DNA of 64,000 bases, taken from positions 1-64,000 of the forward strand of contig JARLIY010000056.1 of assembly GCA_031291475.1 (NCBI GenBank), given 5' to 3'. Numbering within the stretch: the first letter of the stretch is position 1; every line of letters begins with the position of its first letter. Both the position numbers and the translations under genes were made by a program. Positions 52,105 to 59,633 of this stretch are shown here, one piece after another. The notes beneath the pieces are model-generated. The model saw nothing but the letters and a program-made list of their open reading frames with translations, made no database searches and was not told the origin of the DNA. This stretch comes from Xanthobacteraceae bacterium (GTDB lineage Bacteria; Pseudomonadota; Alphaproteobacteria; Rhizobiales; Xanthobacteraceae).

Positions 52105-52731
52105 ATGAATCTCGCCTTGCGGTTCGCCATCGTCGCCCTGACGCTTGCCGGCCTTGCAGCGCTGCCGGCCGGCGCGCAGACCGTACCGCCCTCGCCTCCC
52201 GCCGCCGTTGCACCTCCGCCGCCGGTGCCGGCACAGCCGCCGGCGACCAACCAGTTCTCACCGAACGAGATTATCGAGGCCGGCCATCATTTCTTCGGCG
52301 GCGTTTCGCGCGGATTGGCGGCGATCGTCGAGAAGGCCGTGAGCCAGTGGGGGCTGCCGAACGGCTACGTTCTCGGCGAAGAAGCCGGCGGCGCCTTTAT
52401 CGGCGGCCTGCGCTACGGCGACGGCACGCTCTATACCAAGAATGCCGGCGACGTCCGCGTCTACTGGCAGGGGCCGTCGCTTGGCTTCGACGCCGGCGCC
52501 GATGGCGCCCGTACCATGATGCTGGTCTACAACCTGCCGCGCACCGAGGCGATTTTCGAACGCTTCGGCGGCGTCGACGGCTCGGCTTATTTTGTCGGCG
52601 GCTTCGGCATGACCGCGCTGACCGCCAACGACATCGTGGTGGTGCCGATCCGGTCCGGGGTTGGACTGCGACTCGGGGCCAATCTCGGCTATCTCAAATT
52701 CACGACGCGCCCGACGTGGAATCCGTTCTGA
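52105..52731 (+). CDS. EipA-type envelope protein (DUF1134)
   Basis: A 208-residue periplasmic protein with a signal (ALRFAIVALTLAGLAALPAGAQ), a Pro/Ala-rich spacer (about 25-48) and the DUF1134 domain. VSRGLAAIVEKAVSQWG, GEEAGGAFIGGLRYGDG and YWQGPSLGFD are its conserved core. In Brucella the DUF1134 protein EipA is needed for envelope integrity and is regulated by CtrA; here one GANTC site (GATTC at 52083-52087) lies just before ATG 52105. The gene symbol eipA would fit but I leave it open. Confidence 0.9.
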   Translation: MNLALRFAIVALTLAGLAALPAGAQTVPPSPPAAVAPPPPVPAQPPATNQFSPNEIIEAGHHFFGGVSRGLAAIVEKAVSQWGLPNGYVLGEEAGGAFIGGLRYGDGTLYTKNAGDVRVYWQGPSLGFDAGADGARTMMLVYNLPRTEAIFERFGGVDGSAYFVGGFGMTALTANDIVVVPIRSGVGLRLGANLGYLKFTTRPTWNPF

Positions 52732-52936
52732 TCGCCGCGCTTTTCGGTTTTTCGACATTCGAACGAACCCGCGCTGTCACAGGCCTTTCGCCCAAAGCCT
52801 GTCATTAAAGGCCCTGTCGTCTTTTCTGGCGCCGCGGCCGTTCTCGGTTTAGGTTAACGCTTCGTGAAGATGGTGCAGCCCCGCCCTGGCGTGGCAAGGT
52901 ACCGCCGGACGGCAGTGCGGATTAAAGAGTGGTGTC

Positions 52937-54241
52937 ATGATCGAACCGGTCATGTATTTCGGGATCGGCTTCCTCGTTGCGGCGCTGCTCGGACTTTTAT
53001 TCATCCCCCTTGTGCATGGGCGCGCCGTGCGGCTGACGATGCGGCGGCTCGAGGCCGCCACGCCGCTGTCGATCGCCGAAATTCGCGCCGACAAGGATCA
53101 GCTGCGCGCCGAATTCGCCATGTCGACCCGGCGGCTCGAATTGAGCGTCGAGCAGATGAAGGCGAAGACCACGAACCAGCTCGCCGAGCTCGGCAAGAAG
53201 ACCGACGCCATCAACCAGCTCAAGAAGGAACTCGGCGAAAAGACCGCGACGATCTTTGCGCTGGAAACGCGCGATAAGAATCTGCGCGACCAGCTGCGCG
53301 CCACCGAGGAGGAGTTCGACCACAAGTCGGGCGCCCTGCACGGAGCCGAGCGTGCGCTTGCCGACAAGCAGGCCGATCTCGCCAAACTCGTCGCCGAACT
53401 CGGCGAGCGATCGATCATGGCCGACAGCCAACGCGTCGAAGTAGCGGCATTGCGCACCCAGGTCGAGGCGATGAAGGTGAGCGTCGCCGACTACGAGCGC
53501 GCGGTCAGGGCGACGGAAGAGCGCCTGGCGCGCGAGCGCAGCGAGGCCGAAACGGCAACCGCCGTATCGAACGAAGTGCGCGGCAAGCTCGACGAGTTCG
53601 CGGCGCGCACCAGCGACCTCGAGCGCGAGCTTCTGGTGCAGACCACGGAAACCCAGGTCGTCGGCCGCCGCATGCAGGAATTGGAAACGCGGCTCGCCGA
53701 TCAGGGCCGCCTTCTCGCCGAGCGCGAATTCGAGATCGGCCGGCTGCGCAGCGACCTGGAAGCCGCGGCCAAAGTGGAAACCGAGTTGCGCGATGAGCTG
53801 GAAAATGCCGGCGGTCGCTCGAGCAGCGCCGCCGACAAGTTCCGCGCCGACATCGGCCAGCTCGAAGCGCAGCTTGCCGCCGCGATCGAGGAGCGCGGCA
53901 AGCTGCAGCGCGAGGTCGCGATGATGAAGCGCGATGCGGAATCGACGTGGGCCACCGAACGCATCGAGAATGCGCTGTTGCGCGAGCGCATCAACGACGT
54001 CGCCGCCGAAGTGGCCCGCCTCACCGCGGTGCTCGAAGGCCCCGGTTCGCCGATCGAGTCGATGCTCGCCGATGCGGTCCCGATGCGTAATCAAGCGGGC
54101 GACCGCTCCGCCGCCGCCAACGGCGGCCCGAGCGGCTCAGCCGCTCCCGCCGCCATCGATTCCCCGCAGCAGGGCAAGGGCACGCTCGCCGACCGCATCC
54201 GCGCCTTGCAGACGACCGCGTCGCGGGCCGCTTCGAATTGA
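52937..54241 (+). CDS. membrane-anchored coiled-coil protein
   Basis: A 434-residue protein with one N-terminal membrane segment (FGIGFLVAALLGLLFIPLV) and then about 300 residues of nearly continuous coiled coil (for example LKKELGEKTATIFALETRD, ETELRDELENAG). The C-terminal 60 residues are Ala/Pro/Gly-rich and end RIRALQTTASRAAS. It should face the cytosol from the inner membrane and could be a scaffold. Its 5' region holds TTAGGTTAACG (52848-52858), part of a CtrA-like half-site. I recognise no named family. tRNA-Val follows 53 nt after the stop. Confidence 0.85.
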   Translation: MIEPVMYFGIGFLVAALLGLLFIPLVHGRAVRLTMRRLEAATPLSIAEIRADKDQLRAEFAMSTRRLELSVEQMKAKTTNQLAELGKKTDAINQLKKELGEKTATIFALETRDKNLRDQLRATEEEFDHKSGALHGAERALADKQADLAKLVAELGERSIMADSQRVEVAALRTQVEAMKVSVADYERAVRATEERLARERSEAETATAVSNEVRGKLDEFAARTSDLERELLVQTTETQVVGRRMQELETRLADQGRLLAEREFEIGRLRSDLEAAAKVETELRDELENAGGRSSSAADKFRADIGQLEAQLAAAIEERGKLQREVAMMKRDAESTWATERIENALLRERINDVAAEVARLTAVLEGPGSPIESMLADAVPMRNQAGDRSAAANGGPSGSAAPAAIDSPQQGKGTLADRIRALQTTASRAASN

Positions 54242-54294
54242 ACGTCGCTTGACACTCTGCCGAGGCGTTCCTTAAATCCCGCGCCGATCGGATC

Positions 54295-54369
54295 GGGCGC
54301 TTAGCTCAGCGGGAGAGCGTTCCCTTCACACGGGAGAGGTCGTAGGTTCAATCCCTACAGCGCCCACCA
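54295..54369 (+). tRNA. tRNA-Val (anticodon CAC)
   Basis: A 75-nt cloverleaf: acceptor GGGCGCT/AGCGCCC, D-arm GCTC/GAGC, anticodon stem TTCCC/GGGAG with loop TTCACAC, which places CAC at positions 34-36 (valine, codon GTG), T-arm GTAGG/CCTAC with TTCAATC, and an encoded CCA end. Confidence 0.97.
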
Positions 54370-54397
54370 GCCTTCGCTCGCGTAGCGAGAGAAGGCT
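54369..54397. terminator. hairpin directly after tRNA-Val
   Basis: AGCCTTCGCTCGC (54369-54381) pairs with GCGAGAGAAGGCT (54385-54397) with one mismatch around GTA. It starts at the last base of the tRNA and has no T-run. It may terminate or aid processing of the tRNA transcript; related GAAGGC words follow, so it may instead belong to a repeat. Confidence 0.55.
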
Positions 54398-54463
54398 GCC
54401 GCGCCGAAGCCAAAAGCGAAGGCGGGCGACTTGCCGCTTGCTACGGCTTGGCGAGCCAAGGCA

Positions 54464-54667
54464 TCAAAGCTCGATCTTCGAGTAGATCGTGGCCATCAGG
54501 CCTACTTTTTCGTTGGAAACGGTCACCGCAGCTGTGAGCGTCTCGCGGCCCTGAAGTTGGCCGCTGGCTATCGCCGCGCGCAGCACGCGCTCCAGCTCCT
54601 GTTGCGCGGCGAAACTCACTTTTTTGACGAACCGCTCGACCGCCGCCGTTATCGCCTCGTCGCTCAT
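54464..54667 (-). CDS. small conserved protein, DUF6494-like
   Basis: A 67-residue protein. Helical N-terminal half (ITAAVERFVKKVSFAAQQEL, then RVLRAAIASG), followed by QGRETLTAAVTVSNEKVGL and a beta end (ATIYSKIEL). This pattern of a helix pair with an 'ethanol-like' strand end resembles DUF6494 proteins, though I can only judge by layout. Function unknown. It lies alone between tRNA-Val and the bactofilin gene. Confidence 0.7.
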   Translation of the reverse strand: MSDEAITAAVERFVKKVSFAAQQELERVLRAAIASGQLQGRETLTAAVTVSNEKVGLMATIYSKIEL

Positions 54668-54856
54668 GGTGCCTCTCCGCTTGCCCGTCGATACAGGGCG
54701 CCGGCGAAGCCGCGCCAGCGCAAAGGAAGAAGTTAGTTAATGGCGGCGGCGGCGGCCGCGTTATCGATGTCTTGCAGTTTTGCTTTTCTCCACGCGAAGT
54801 CCAGTTTACCCCTCGAAGCGAGCACGATCGACGCTCGCGGGCGTCGGCAAGATCTT

Positions 54857-54893
54857 GGCGTCAAGGTCCAGGCGTCAAGGTCCAGGCGTCAAG
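54857..54893 (+). repeat. 14-bp tandem repeat before the bactofilin start
   Basis: GGCGTCAAGGTCCA occurs twice in tandem (54857-54870, 54871-54884), followed by a third partial copy GGCGTCAAG (54885-54893). The array ends three nt before the AGGAGGGG Shine-Dalgarno of the bactofilin gene, so it lies in the untranslated leader. Confidence 0.85.
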
Positions 54894-54906
54894 ACAGGAG
54901 GGGACA

Positions 54907-55416
54907 TTGGCATACTTTTCTCAACCGAAAGCGGACGACAAAAGCGGCCTCGACAAAACCCCGGTTACCGGCAAGCGCATCGAGGCTACGCCGGTTGCGA
55001 AAAATTTGACCGCCACGGTTTCCACGTTCGGTCCTGGCACGCTCATCACCGGCAATATCGTTTGTGAAGGCTCGGCGCAGATTTTCGGCCGCGTGATCGG
55101 CGACGTACAGGCCGTGGAGATCACCATCAGCGAGGGCGCGCAGGTCGAGGGCAATATTATCGCGCATGACGTCGGCATCAACGGCACTTTCAGGGGCACC
55201 ATTCGCGGCCATAACGTCCGCCTCAAGGGCGTCGCCATGATCGACGGCGAGGTCTTCAGCAAATCGCTGACGGTCGAGGAAAACGTGCAGTTTGAAGGTC
55301 TCTCCCGGCGGCTCGACAAGCCGATCGAGTTGCCGACCTGCGCGCAGGCCGTCGGCGGGACAAAGCCGGCGACGGCTTCGGCCGCGCCCGGCTCGATCTC
55401 CGAGGCGTCGGTCTAA
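54907..55416 (+). CDS. bactofilin
   Basis: Polymer-forming cytoskeletal protein of about 169 residues that builds membrane-associated filaments. The DUF583 beta-helix is visible as repeats STFGPGTLITGNIVCEG, AQIFGRVIGDVQAVEI, GAQVEGNIIAHDVGI and GTFRGTIRGHNVRL. Flexible ends rich in Ala, Lys and Pro flank it. TTG 54907 is chosen as start because AGGAGGGG lies at 54897-54904, and the open frame upstream is repetitive and non-conserved in character. The facing downstream gene may encode a peptidoglycan-related enzyme. Confidence 0.92.
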   Translation: MAYFSQPKADDKSGLDKTPVTGKRIEATPVAKNLTATVSTFGPGTLITGNIVCEGSAQIFGRVIGDVQAVEITISEGAQVEGNIIAHDVGINGTFRGTIRGHNVRLKGVAMIDGEVFSKSLTVEENVQFEGLSRRLDKPIELPTCAQAVGGTKPATASAAPGSISEASV

Positions 55417-55436
55417 AGGCACGCAGCGCGGCGGGC

Positions 55437-56651
55437 TCACCGCAGCGCCGCCGCTAATTCCTTCGCTCCCGGTTTTTTCACTTCTTCGTCCATGCGCGCG
55501 TCGGTCGCGGCGATCAGCTTGCCGGCGACGTTATTCCTTTGCGCGACCGGATTGTCCCGATAGCCGCTCCTTTGAAAGAAGTTGGCGGTCGGCACCTTGT
55601 CGCGCCAGACCGGCGGCAGGGTGATCATATCGAGGCCGTTGCCGTCGCCAGTGAGGTTCATCATTTCCAGCTCGGCGGCGCTGAGCGTCGCCGCGATGCC
55701 CTTGCGGCGTGCGAACACGACCGAATCCATGAGCTTTTGCGTTTGCAGGAACGGCCCGACGTCGAGATCGAGATTCATCGCGTGGATGCCAAGACCCTTT
55801 GCCGTCTTCGCCAGCGCCTGATGCTGGTTCCAGTCATCCGCAACGCTGCGCGCAAAGCCGGTCATCTTGCGAAGGACGGCGATCTTGCCGTCCAGCGGCA
55901 CGCGCTCGCCGTCCGGCAAGGCTGCGGCCCGCGCCGCCAGGCTTTTGCTGAATTGATTGCCGCTCTCGGCAATGATTTCGACGGTGTTCGTCGCCAGCAA
56001 CTGGTTGTAGCCCAGCGCCGTCGTGATCGCGCGCGCCCGCTTGTTGTATTCAAGCCCCGCTTGCACGTCGTAGTCGCCGTTGCCGCTGGCCTCGAAGCCA
56101 TAGATGCGCACGATTTGCTCTTTGGTCAGCCCGGCCGCTAAAGCGACCTTGGCGTAAGCGCGTTTGAACTCGCTCTCGCTCCGCGGCAGGAGCGGAACAA
56201 ATTTGAACTCGCGCTCGGCAGCGGCGAGAAAATCCGCCACCACCGGCACGTAAGGCGCGGGCGGCGGCGCTTCCACTTGCGGCTTCGACGGGTCGCGCGG
56301 TTTCGGCGGTCCGCCATAGACCGGCGGTTGCGTGAGCACATAGTCGTCGAGCGAGACCGGTTCGCTGCGCGCGCGTTTAGCCGCCCGCGAATGCCGCTTT
56401 GCGGCAATCGAGCTCCAATACGCCTCGGCCACGGCTGCGTAGCTCGCTTGCGCCGCGAGATATTCGGCAAGCGCGCGGCGGTATTGCACCATCGCGGCCG
56501 CGAGCGTCGGCGATGCAGATGCGGATGGTGGCTTGTCGCCCTCGGCCGCTTGCGCGCGAAGCGCCGGTGGCGTCAAAGCCATCGCTGCCGCGAGCAAAAA
56601 TCCAAGGCCGCGAGCGATCAGGCCAAAGCGCAAACGGCCCTCCCCCACCAT
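55437..56651 (-). CDS. secreted protein with lysozyme-like motif, unknown function
   Basis: A 404-residue exported protein with a signal (GLIARGLGFLLAAAMALTPP, then LRAQ). A Pro-rich region follows (about 110-140: PPVYGGPPKPRDPSKPQV), then a globular domain. IVRIYGFEASGNGDYDVQAG and ALGYNQLLATNTVEIIAES resemble the catalytic Glu and the GYNQ-type segment of lytic transglycosylases, but the match is partial. ATG 56651 is used; TTG 56633, with GGGAGG five nt upstream, may be the true start. It converges with the bactofilin gene, and its start overlaps a decayed gene by 34 nt. Confidence 0.82.
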   Translation of the reverse strand: MVGEGRLRFGLIARGLGFLLAAAMALTPPALRAQAAEGDKPPSASASPTLAAAMVQYRRALAEYLAAQASYAAVAEAYWSSIAAKRHSRAAKRARSEPVSLDDYVLTQPPVYGGPPKPRDPSKPQVEAPPPAPYVPVVADFLAAAEREFKFVPLLPRSESEFKRAYAKVALAAGLTKEQIVRIYGFEASGNGDYDVQAGLEYNKRARAITTALGYNQLLATNTVEIIAESGNQFSKSLAARAAALPDGERVPLDGKIAVLRKMTGFARSVADDWNQHQALAKTAKGLGIHAMNLDLDVGPFLQTQKLMDSVVFARRKGIAATLSAAELEMMNLTGDGNGLDMITLPPVWRDKVPTANFFQRSGYRDNPVAQRNNVAGKLIAATDARMDEEVKKPGAKELAAALR

Positions 56652-56821
56652 GGGCGGCTAATGCCTTTGTCCCCGGCCCGGATGGCGACCTGACCCACCG
56701 CGCTCGCAGCGGGCCCATTGGCGACAGGCGGAGTTTGAGCGTGGGCCGGCAACGGCCACAGAAAAGGCAGCGGCCAGGCGGCGGCGCCGCCGAAAAGCAT
56801 TATGAATTCGCGGCGTTTCAT
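56618..56821 (-). pseudogene. orphan Tat signal fragment (ABC substrate-binding protein type)
   Basis: MKRREFIMLFGGAAAWPL and then AHAQTPPVAN closely matches the standard twin-arginine leader of a large substrate-binding protein family in Rhizobiales (MKRREFI..LGGAAAWP). After residue 35 the sequence has no resemblance to a mature binding protein and stops after 67 residues, overlapping the next gene. It is probably a remnant; a genuine tiny Tat peptide is possible. ATG 56821 is used; ATG 56836 is also open. Confidence 0.6.
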
Positions 56822-56915
56822 GTCCCGCCTTTTCAAGCATCAAGGGCCGGCAACCCCCGGCTCCGAATCAGGGGCGGAGCAAACCGCGCCCTTGCGGCTA
56901 TTTGTTGATGCCGGA

Positions 56916-57042
56916 GCGCCCGCCGTAAAGCGTGGGCGCGGCCCCCAAAAGCGGACGGCCTCGGTCCCGAGGGAGTAGGGATCAAGGCCGTCCTCGTGTC
57001 GGCAGGCGCCCCATCGCACGCCCCTCCCCGACACTGCCGGGG
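56916..57042. other. gene-free interval with three strong hairpins
   Basis: No convincing gene occupies 56822-57150. It contains three consecutive hairpins: GCGCCC/GGGCGC at 56916-56939; GGACGGCCTCGGTCCC (56953-56968) with GGGATCAAGGCCGTCC (56978-56993, three weak pairs); and CCCCG-ACACTGC-CGGGG at 57026-57042. This arrangement suits a structured RNA. The strand is unclear and I do not recognise a family. Confidence 0.45.
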
Positions 57043-57090
57043 ATGATAGCAACCCGAGGTTGACTGATCGTTACGGGCGGCGCGGCCGCG

Positions 57091-57115
57091 GAACGTTGGC
57101 GGGCCGGAAGCGTTG
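57091..57115 (+). promoter_or_regulatory. EcfG-type general stress promoter before a decayed gene
   Basis: GGAAC at 57091-57095, 16 bases, CGTT at 57112-57115. It lies 36 nt upstream of the GTG start of the decayed membrane protein gene, an ideal promoter position. Confidence 0.7.
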
Positions 57116-57150
57116 CATCAGACGGTCGCATCTCATCGCGGAGAGAAGCG

Positions 57151-57409
57151 GTGCCTGACGACACGATTTCCGACGGAGCGACGCCCAATCCCTTGCCGCC
57201 ACGGCAATTCGGCAACAGCATCGGCTGGGGTTTTGCCGTCTTGGCGGGGGGTCATTCTGATGATCATTGTCAGCTGGGGCTAGGGCGGCGGGGGCCGCGG
57301 CTGGGGCCGCAACAATCAGCCGGCGCATATGATGCCGCCAGCGGTCGGCGCCACCAATGGGCCGGCAACGCGCTCGGGCCTGGCCGGTGCAGTAACGAAC
57401 GGGCGCTGA
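57151..57409 (+). pseudogene. decayed small membrane protein, two lesions
   Basis: GTG 57151, preceded by GGAGAG, starts PDDTISDGATPNPLPPRQF and continues SIGWGFAVLAG. There a run of six G shifts the frame. In the shifted frame the protein goes on as VILMIIVSWG, an amber codon (TAG, probably from TGG), then GGGRGWGRNNQPAH and ends at TGA 57407-57409. The original product was probably an 85-residue protein with one membrane segment and a Gly/Trp-rich tail. Without repair the open frame ends at 57420 with an unrelated sequence. The promoter upstream is intact. Confidence 0.75.
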
Positions 57410-57430
57410 GCGCGCCGTAATTTCCCAGCG

Positions 57431-57799
57431 TCAACGTGCCGGCGGGTCGCGCGACAGATTTTTTTCTTTCAGCTCGCCGAGGTAGTCGCGCCAATAATTG
57501 TCGCGATTGCGGCCGAGCTCGAACAGATAATCCCAGGTGAAAATCCCGGTCGAATGCGTATCGTCGAAGACGAGCCGCACCGCATAATTGCCGACCGGAT
57601 GCAGCTCCAAAATCCGCACCTCGCGCTTGCCGCCGACGACGCGGCGCTCGGCCGGCGAATGACCTTGGACCTCGGCGCTCGGGCTGCGCACGCGCAAATA
57701 TTCCGCCGGCAACTCGAAGCTCGCGCCGTCGTCAAAGGCAATTGTGAGCGCTTTGCGGTCCTTGTGCAGGCGCAATTCCGTCGGCCACGGCTCGCTCAT
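57431..57799 (-). CDS. DUF971 protein (gamma-butyrobetaine hydroxylase N-terminal-like)
   Basis: A 122-residue protein with the DUF971 domain: LHKDRKALTIAFDDGASFEL, EYLRVRSPSAEVQG and YAVRLVFDDTHSTGIFTWDYL. The family has no confirmed activity; its fold equals the N-terminal domain of gamma-butyrobetaine hydroxylase, and some members are tied to iron-sulfur protein maturation. It starts right after the pyrE stop and is probably co-transcribed with it. Confidence 0.9.
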   Translation of the reverse strand: MSEPWPTELRLHKDRKALTIAFDDGASFELPAEYLRVRSPSAEVQGHSPAERRVVGGKREVRILELHPVGNYAVRLVFDDTHSTGIFTWDYLFELGRNRDNYWRDYLGELKEKNLSRDPPAR

Positions 57800-58489
57800 C
57801 TACTCCGCCGCCTGCGCGGCACCGCCATGCGCCTTCGACCAGCCAGCCGGGTCTTTCATGAATTTTTCGGCTTCCCGCAGCCTGCCCTTGTCGAATGTGC
57901 CGCTCTTCTTCGCCACTTCGAGCACGTCCCACCACGTGGCCAGCGCGTGCAAGGTGATATCGAGATCTTTGAGGATTTTTTTGCCCTCGGGGAAAATGTC
58001 GTAATAAAAGAACACGAAGCAATGTTCGACGGTGGCGCCGGCGCCGCGCAACGCCTTGCAGAAATTCACCTTGCTGCGGCCGTCGGTGGTCATGTCCTCG
58101 ACCAGGAGCACGCGGTCGCCCGGCTCGATCTGTCCTTCGATCTGGGCGTTGCGGCCGAAACCCTTCGGCTTCTTGCGCACATATTGCATCGGCAGCATCA
58201 GCCGATCCGCCATCCATGCGGCGAACGGAATACCCGCGGTTTCCCCGCCGGCGACGCCGTCAAACTGCTCGAAGCCGATCTCGCGCTCGACCGTCGTCAC
58301 GGCAAAATCGATCAGCGTGCGGCGCACGCGGGGAAACGAGATCAGCCGCCGGCAATCCGTATAGACCGGGCTCGCCCAGCCGGAGGTGAAGATGAAAGGC
58401 TTGTCGGTCATGAAGCGGACCGCATCCACTTCAATGAGCATCTTCGCCGTCAGCGTGGCGATCGTGTCTTTGTCGGGGAAGCCGGTCAT
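57800..58489 (-). CDS. pyrE: orotate phosphoribosyltransferase
   Basis: Joins orotate and PRPP to orotidine 5'-phosphate in pyrimidine synthesis; 229 residues. Visible elements: [26 protein letters not shown], and the PRPP-binding [17 protein letters not shown]. The C-terminal 20 residues are an Ala-rich tail. It follows pyrC by 33 nt. Confidence 0.96.
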   Translation of the reverse strand: MTGFPDKDTIATLTAKMLIEVDAVRFMTDKPFIFTSGWASPVYTDCRRLISFPRVRRTLIDFAVTTVEREIGFEQFDGVAGGETAGIPFAAWMADRLMLPMQYVRKKPKGFGRNAQIEGQIEPGDRVLLVEDMTTDGRSKVNFCKALRGAGATVEHCFVFFYYDIFPEGKKILKDLDITLHALATWWDVLEVAKKSGTFDKGRLREAEKFMKDPAGWSKAHGGAAQAAE

Positions 58490-58522
58490 TTATCGATCCA
58501 TCTTACAGCCCATAGTACAGAT

Positions 58523-59566
58523 TCACTCCACCACCTTCCACTCGATGGTCTCGCCGCCGCGATAGACGAGCGTGCGCTCGTCAGCACCCGCGACTTTGAT
58601 CTCGACCGGCGCCGTCCAGGGCGACTTTTCCAGGACGATTTTGTCCTCGTTCGGCGGCAGGCGATAATGCTTCGGGCCGTTGAGCGATGTAAAGGCCTCA
58701 AGCTTGTCGAGCGCGCCTTCCTCCTCGAACACCTTGGCATAGGTGGCAAGCGCCACCGGCGCATTGAAGATACCGGGCACGCCGTTGATCGCAATCTTGC
58801 GCGCGAACGGATGCGGGGCGGAATCGGTGCCGAGGAAATAGCAGGCGGCGCCGGAAGTGGCGGCCTTGCGCAAGGCCTCGCGGTCGCACGCGGTTTTGAT
58901 CACCGGCATGGCATACATCATCGGCTTGAGGCCGGCGCCGAGCCAGTCGGTGCGCGTGAGATTGAGATGATAGGGCGTGATGGTGCCGCCGACTTGCGGC
59001 GCCGCGCTCTTGACGAAGTCGGCGCCGTCCTTCGAGGACAGGTGCTCCAGCACCATGTGCAGACCGGGGAATTCCTTCACCCATTTCGACAGCCGGCGCT
59101 CGATGAACACCTTTTCGCGATCGAAAATGTCGATATCGGCGCCGACCTCCTCGCCGTGCATGAGGAACGGCATGCCGATCTTTTCCAGCCGCTCCAGCAC
59201 GCGCGTGATCTTGCGGTAATCGCTGACGCCGGCCGCCGAGTTGGTCGTGGCGTTCGCCGGATAAAGCTTCACCGCGGTGAAGACGCCGTCGCGGAAACCG
59301 CGTTCGACGTCGTCGGGGTCGGTTTCGTCGGTGAGGTAGCAGGCGAGCAGCGGCGTAAAGCGCGACCCCGCGGGCAGCGCCGCCATGACGCGCGCACGAT
59401 AAGCGACCGCATCCTCCCGCGTGCGGACCGGCGGAACGAGGTTTGGCATCAGGATGGCGCGGCCGAACTCCTTTGCCGTATAGGGCAGCACGGCCTTGAG
59501 CATTTCGCCGTCGCGGACATGCAGATGCCAGTCGTCGGGCCGGCGGATGGTGATGCGCGTGGTCAT
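58523..59566 (-). CDS. pyrC: dihydroorotase (class II, PyrC)
   Basis: Zinc enzyme forming dihydroorotate from carbamoyl aspartate; 347 residues, like Escherichia coli PyrC. Visible are RPDDWHLHVRDG (metal His pair), PNLVPPVRT, MPFLMHGEEV, LEHLSSKDG and LGTDSAPH (catalytic Asp). ATG 59566 is used. It is first of the pyrC-pyrE-DUF971 operon; no attenuator-like leader was recognised. Confidence 0.96.
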   Translation of the reverse strand: MTTRITIRRPDDWHLHVRDGEMLKAVLPYTAKEFGRAILMPNLVPPVRTREDAVAYRARVMAALPAGSRFTPLLACYLTDETDPDDVERGFRDGVFTAVKLYPANATTNSAAGVSDYRKITRVLERLEKIGMPFLMHGEEVGADIDIFDREKVFIERRLSKWVKEFPGLHMVLEHLSSKDGADFVKSAAPQVGGTITPYHLNLTRTDWLGAGLKPMMYAMPVIKTACDREALRKAATSGAACYFLGTDSAPHPFARKIAINGVPGIFNAPVALATYAKVFEEEGALDKLEAFTSLNGPKHYRLPPNEDKIVLEKSPWTAPVEIKVAGADERTLVYRGGETIEWKVVE

Positions 59567-59633
59567 CGCGCCGCCCAATAATCACCGAATGCGCCGGCGG
59601 GCAATGCCGGGCGCCCGCGATGCACAGTCGGAT

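Noticed and set aside
52997..54094. 365-residue minus-strand frame
   Set aside because: It is antisense to the coiled-coil gene; its regular composition only mirrors the heptad codons.
54369..54450. Possible integration site beside tRNA-Val
   Set aside because: No integrase, no direct repeat of the tRNA 3' end and no foreign-looking genes follow.
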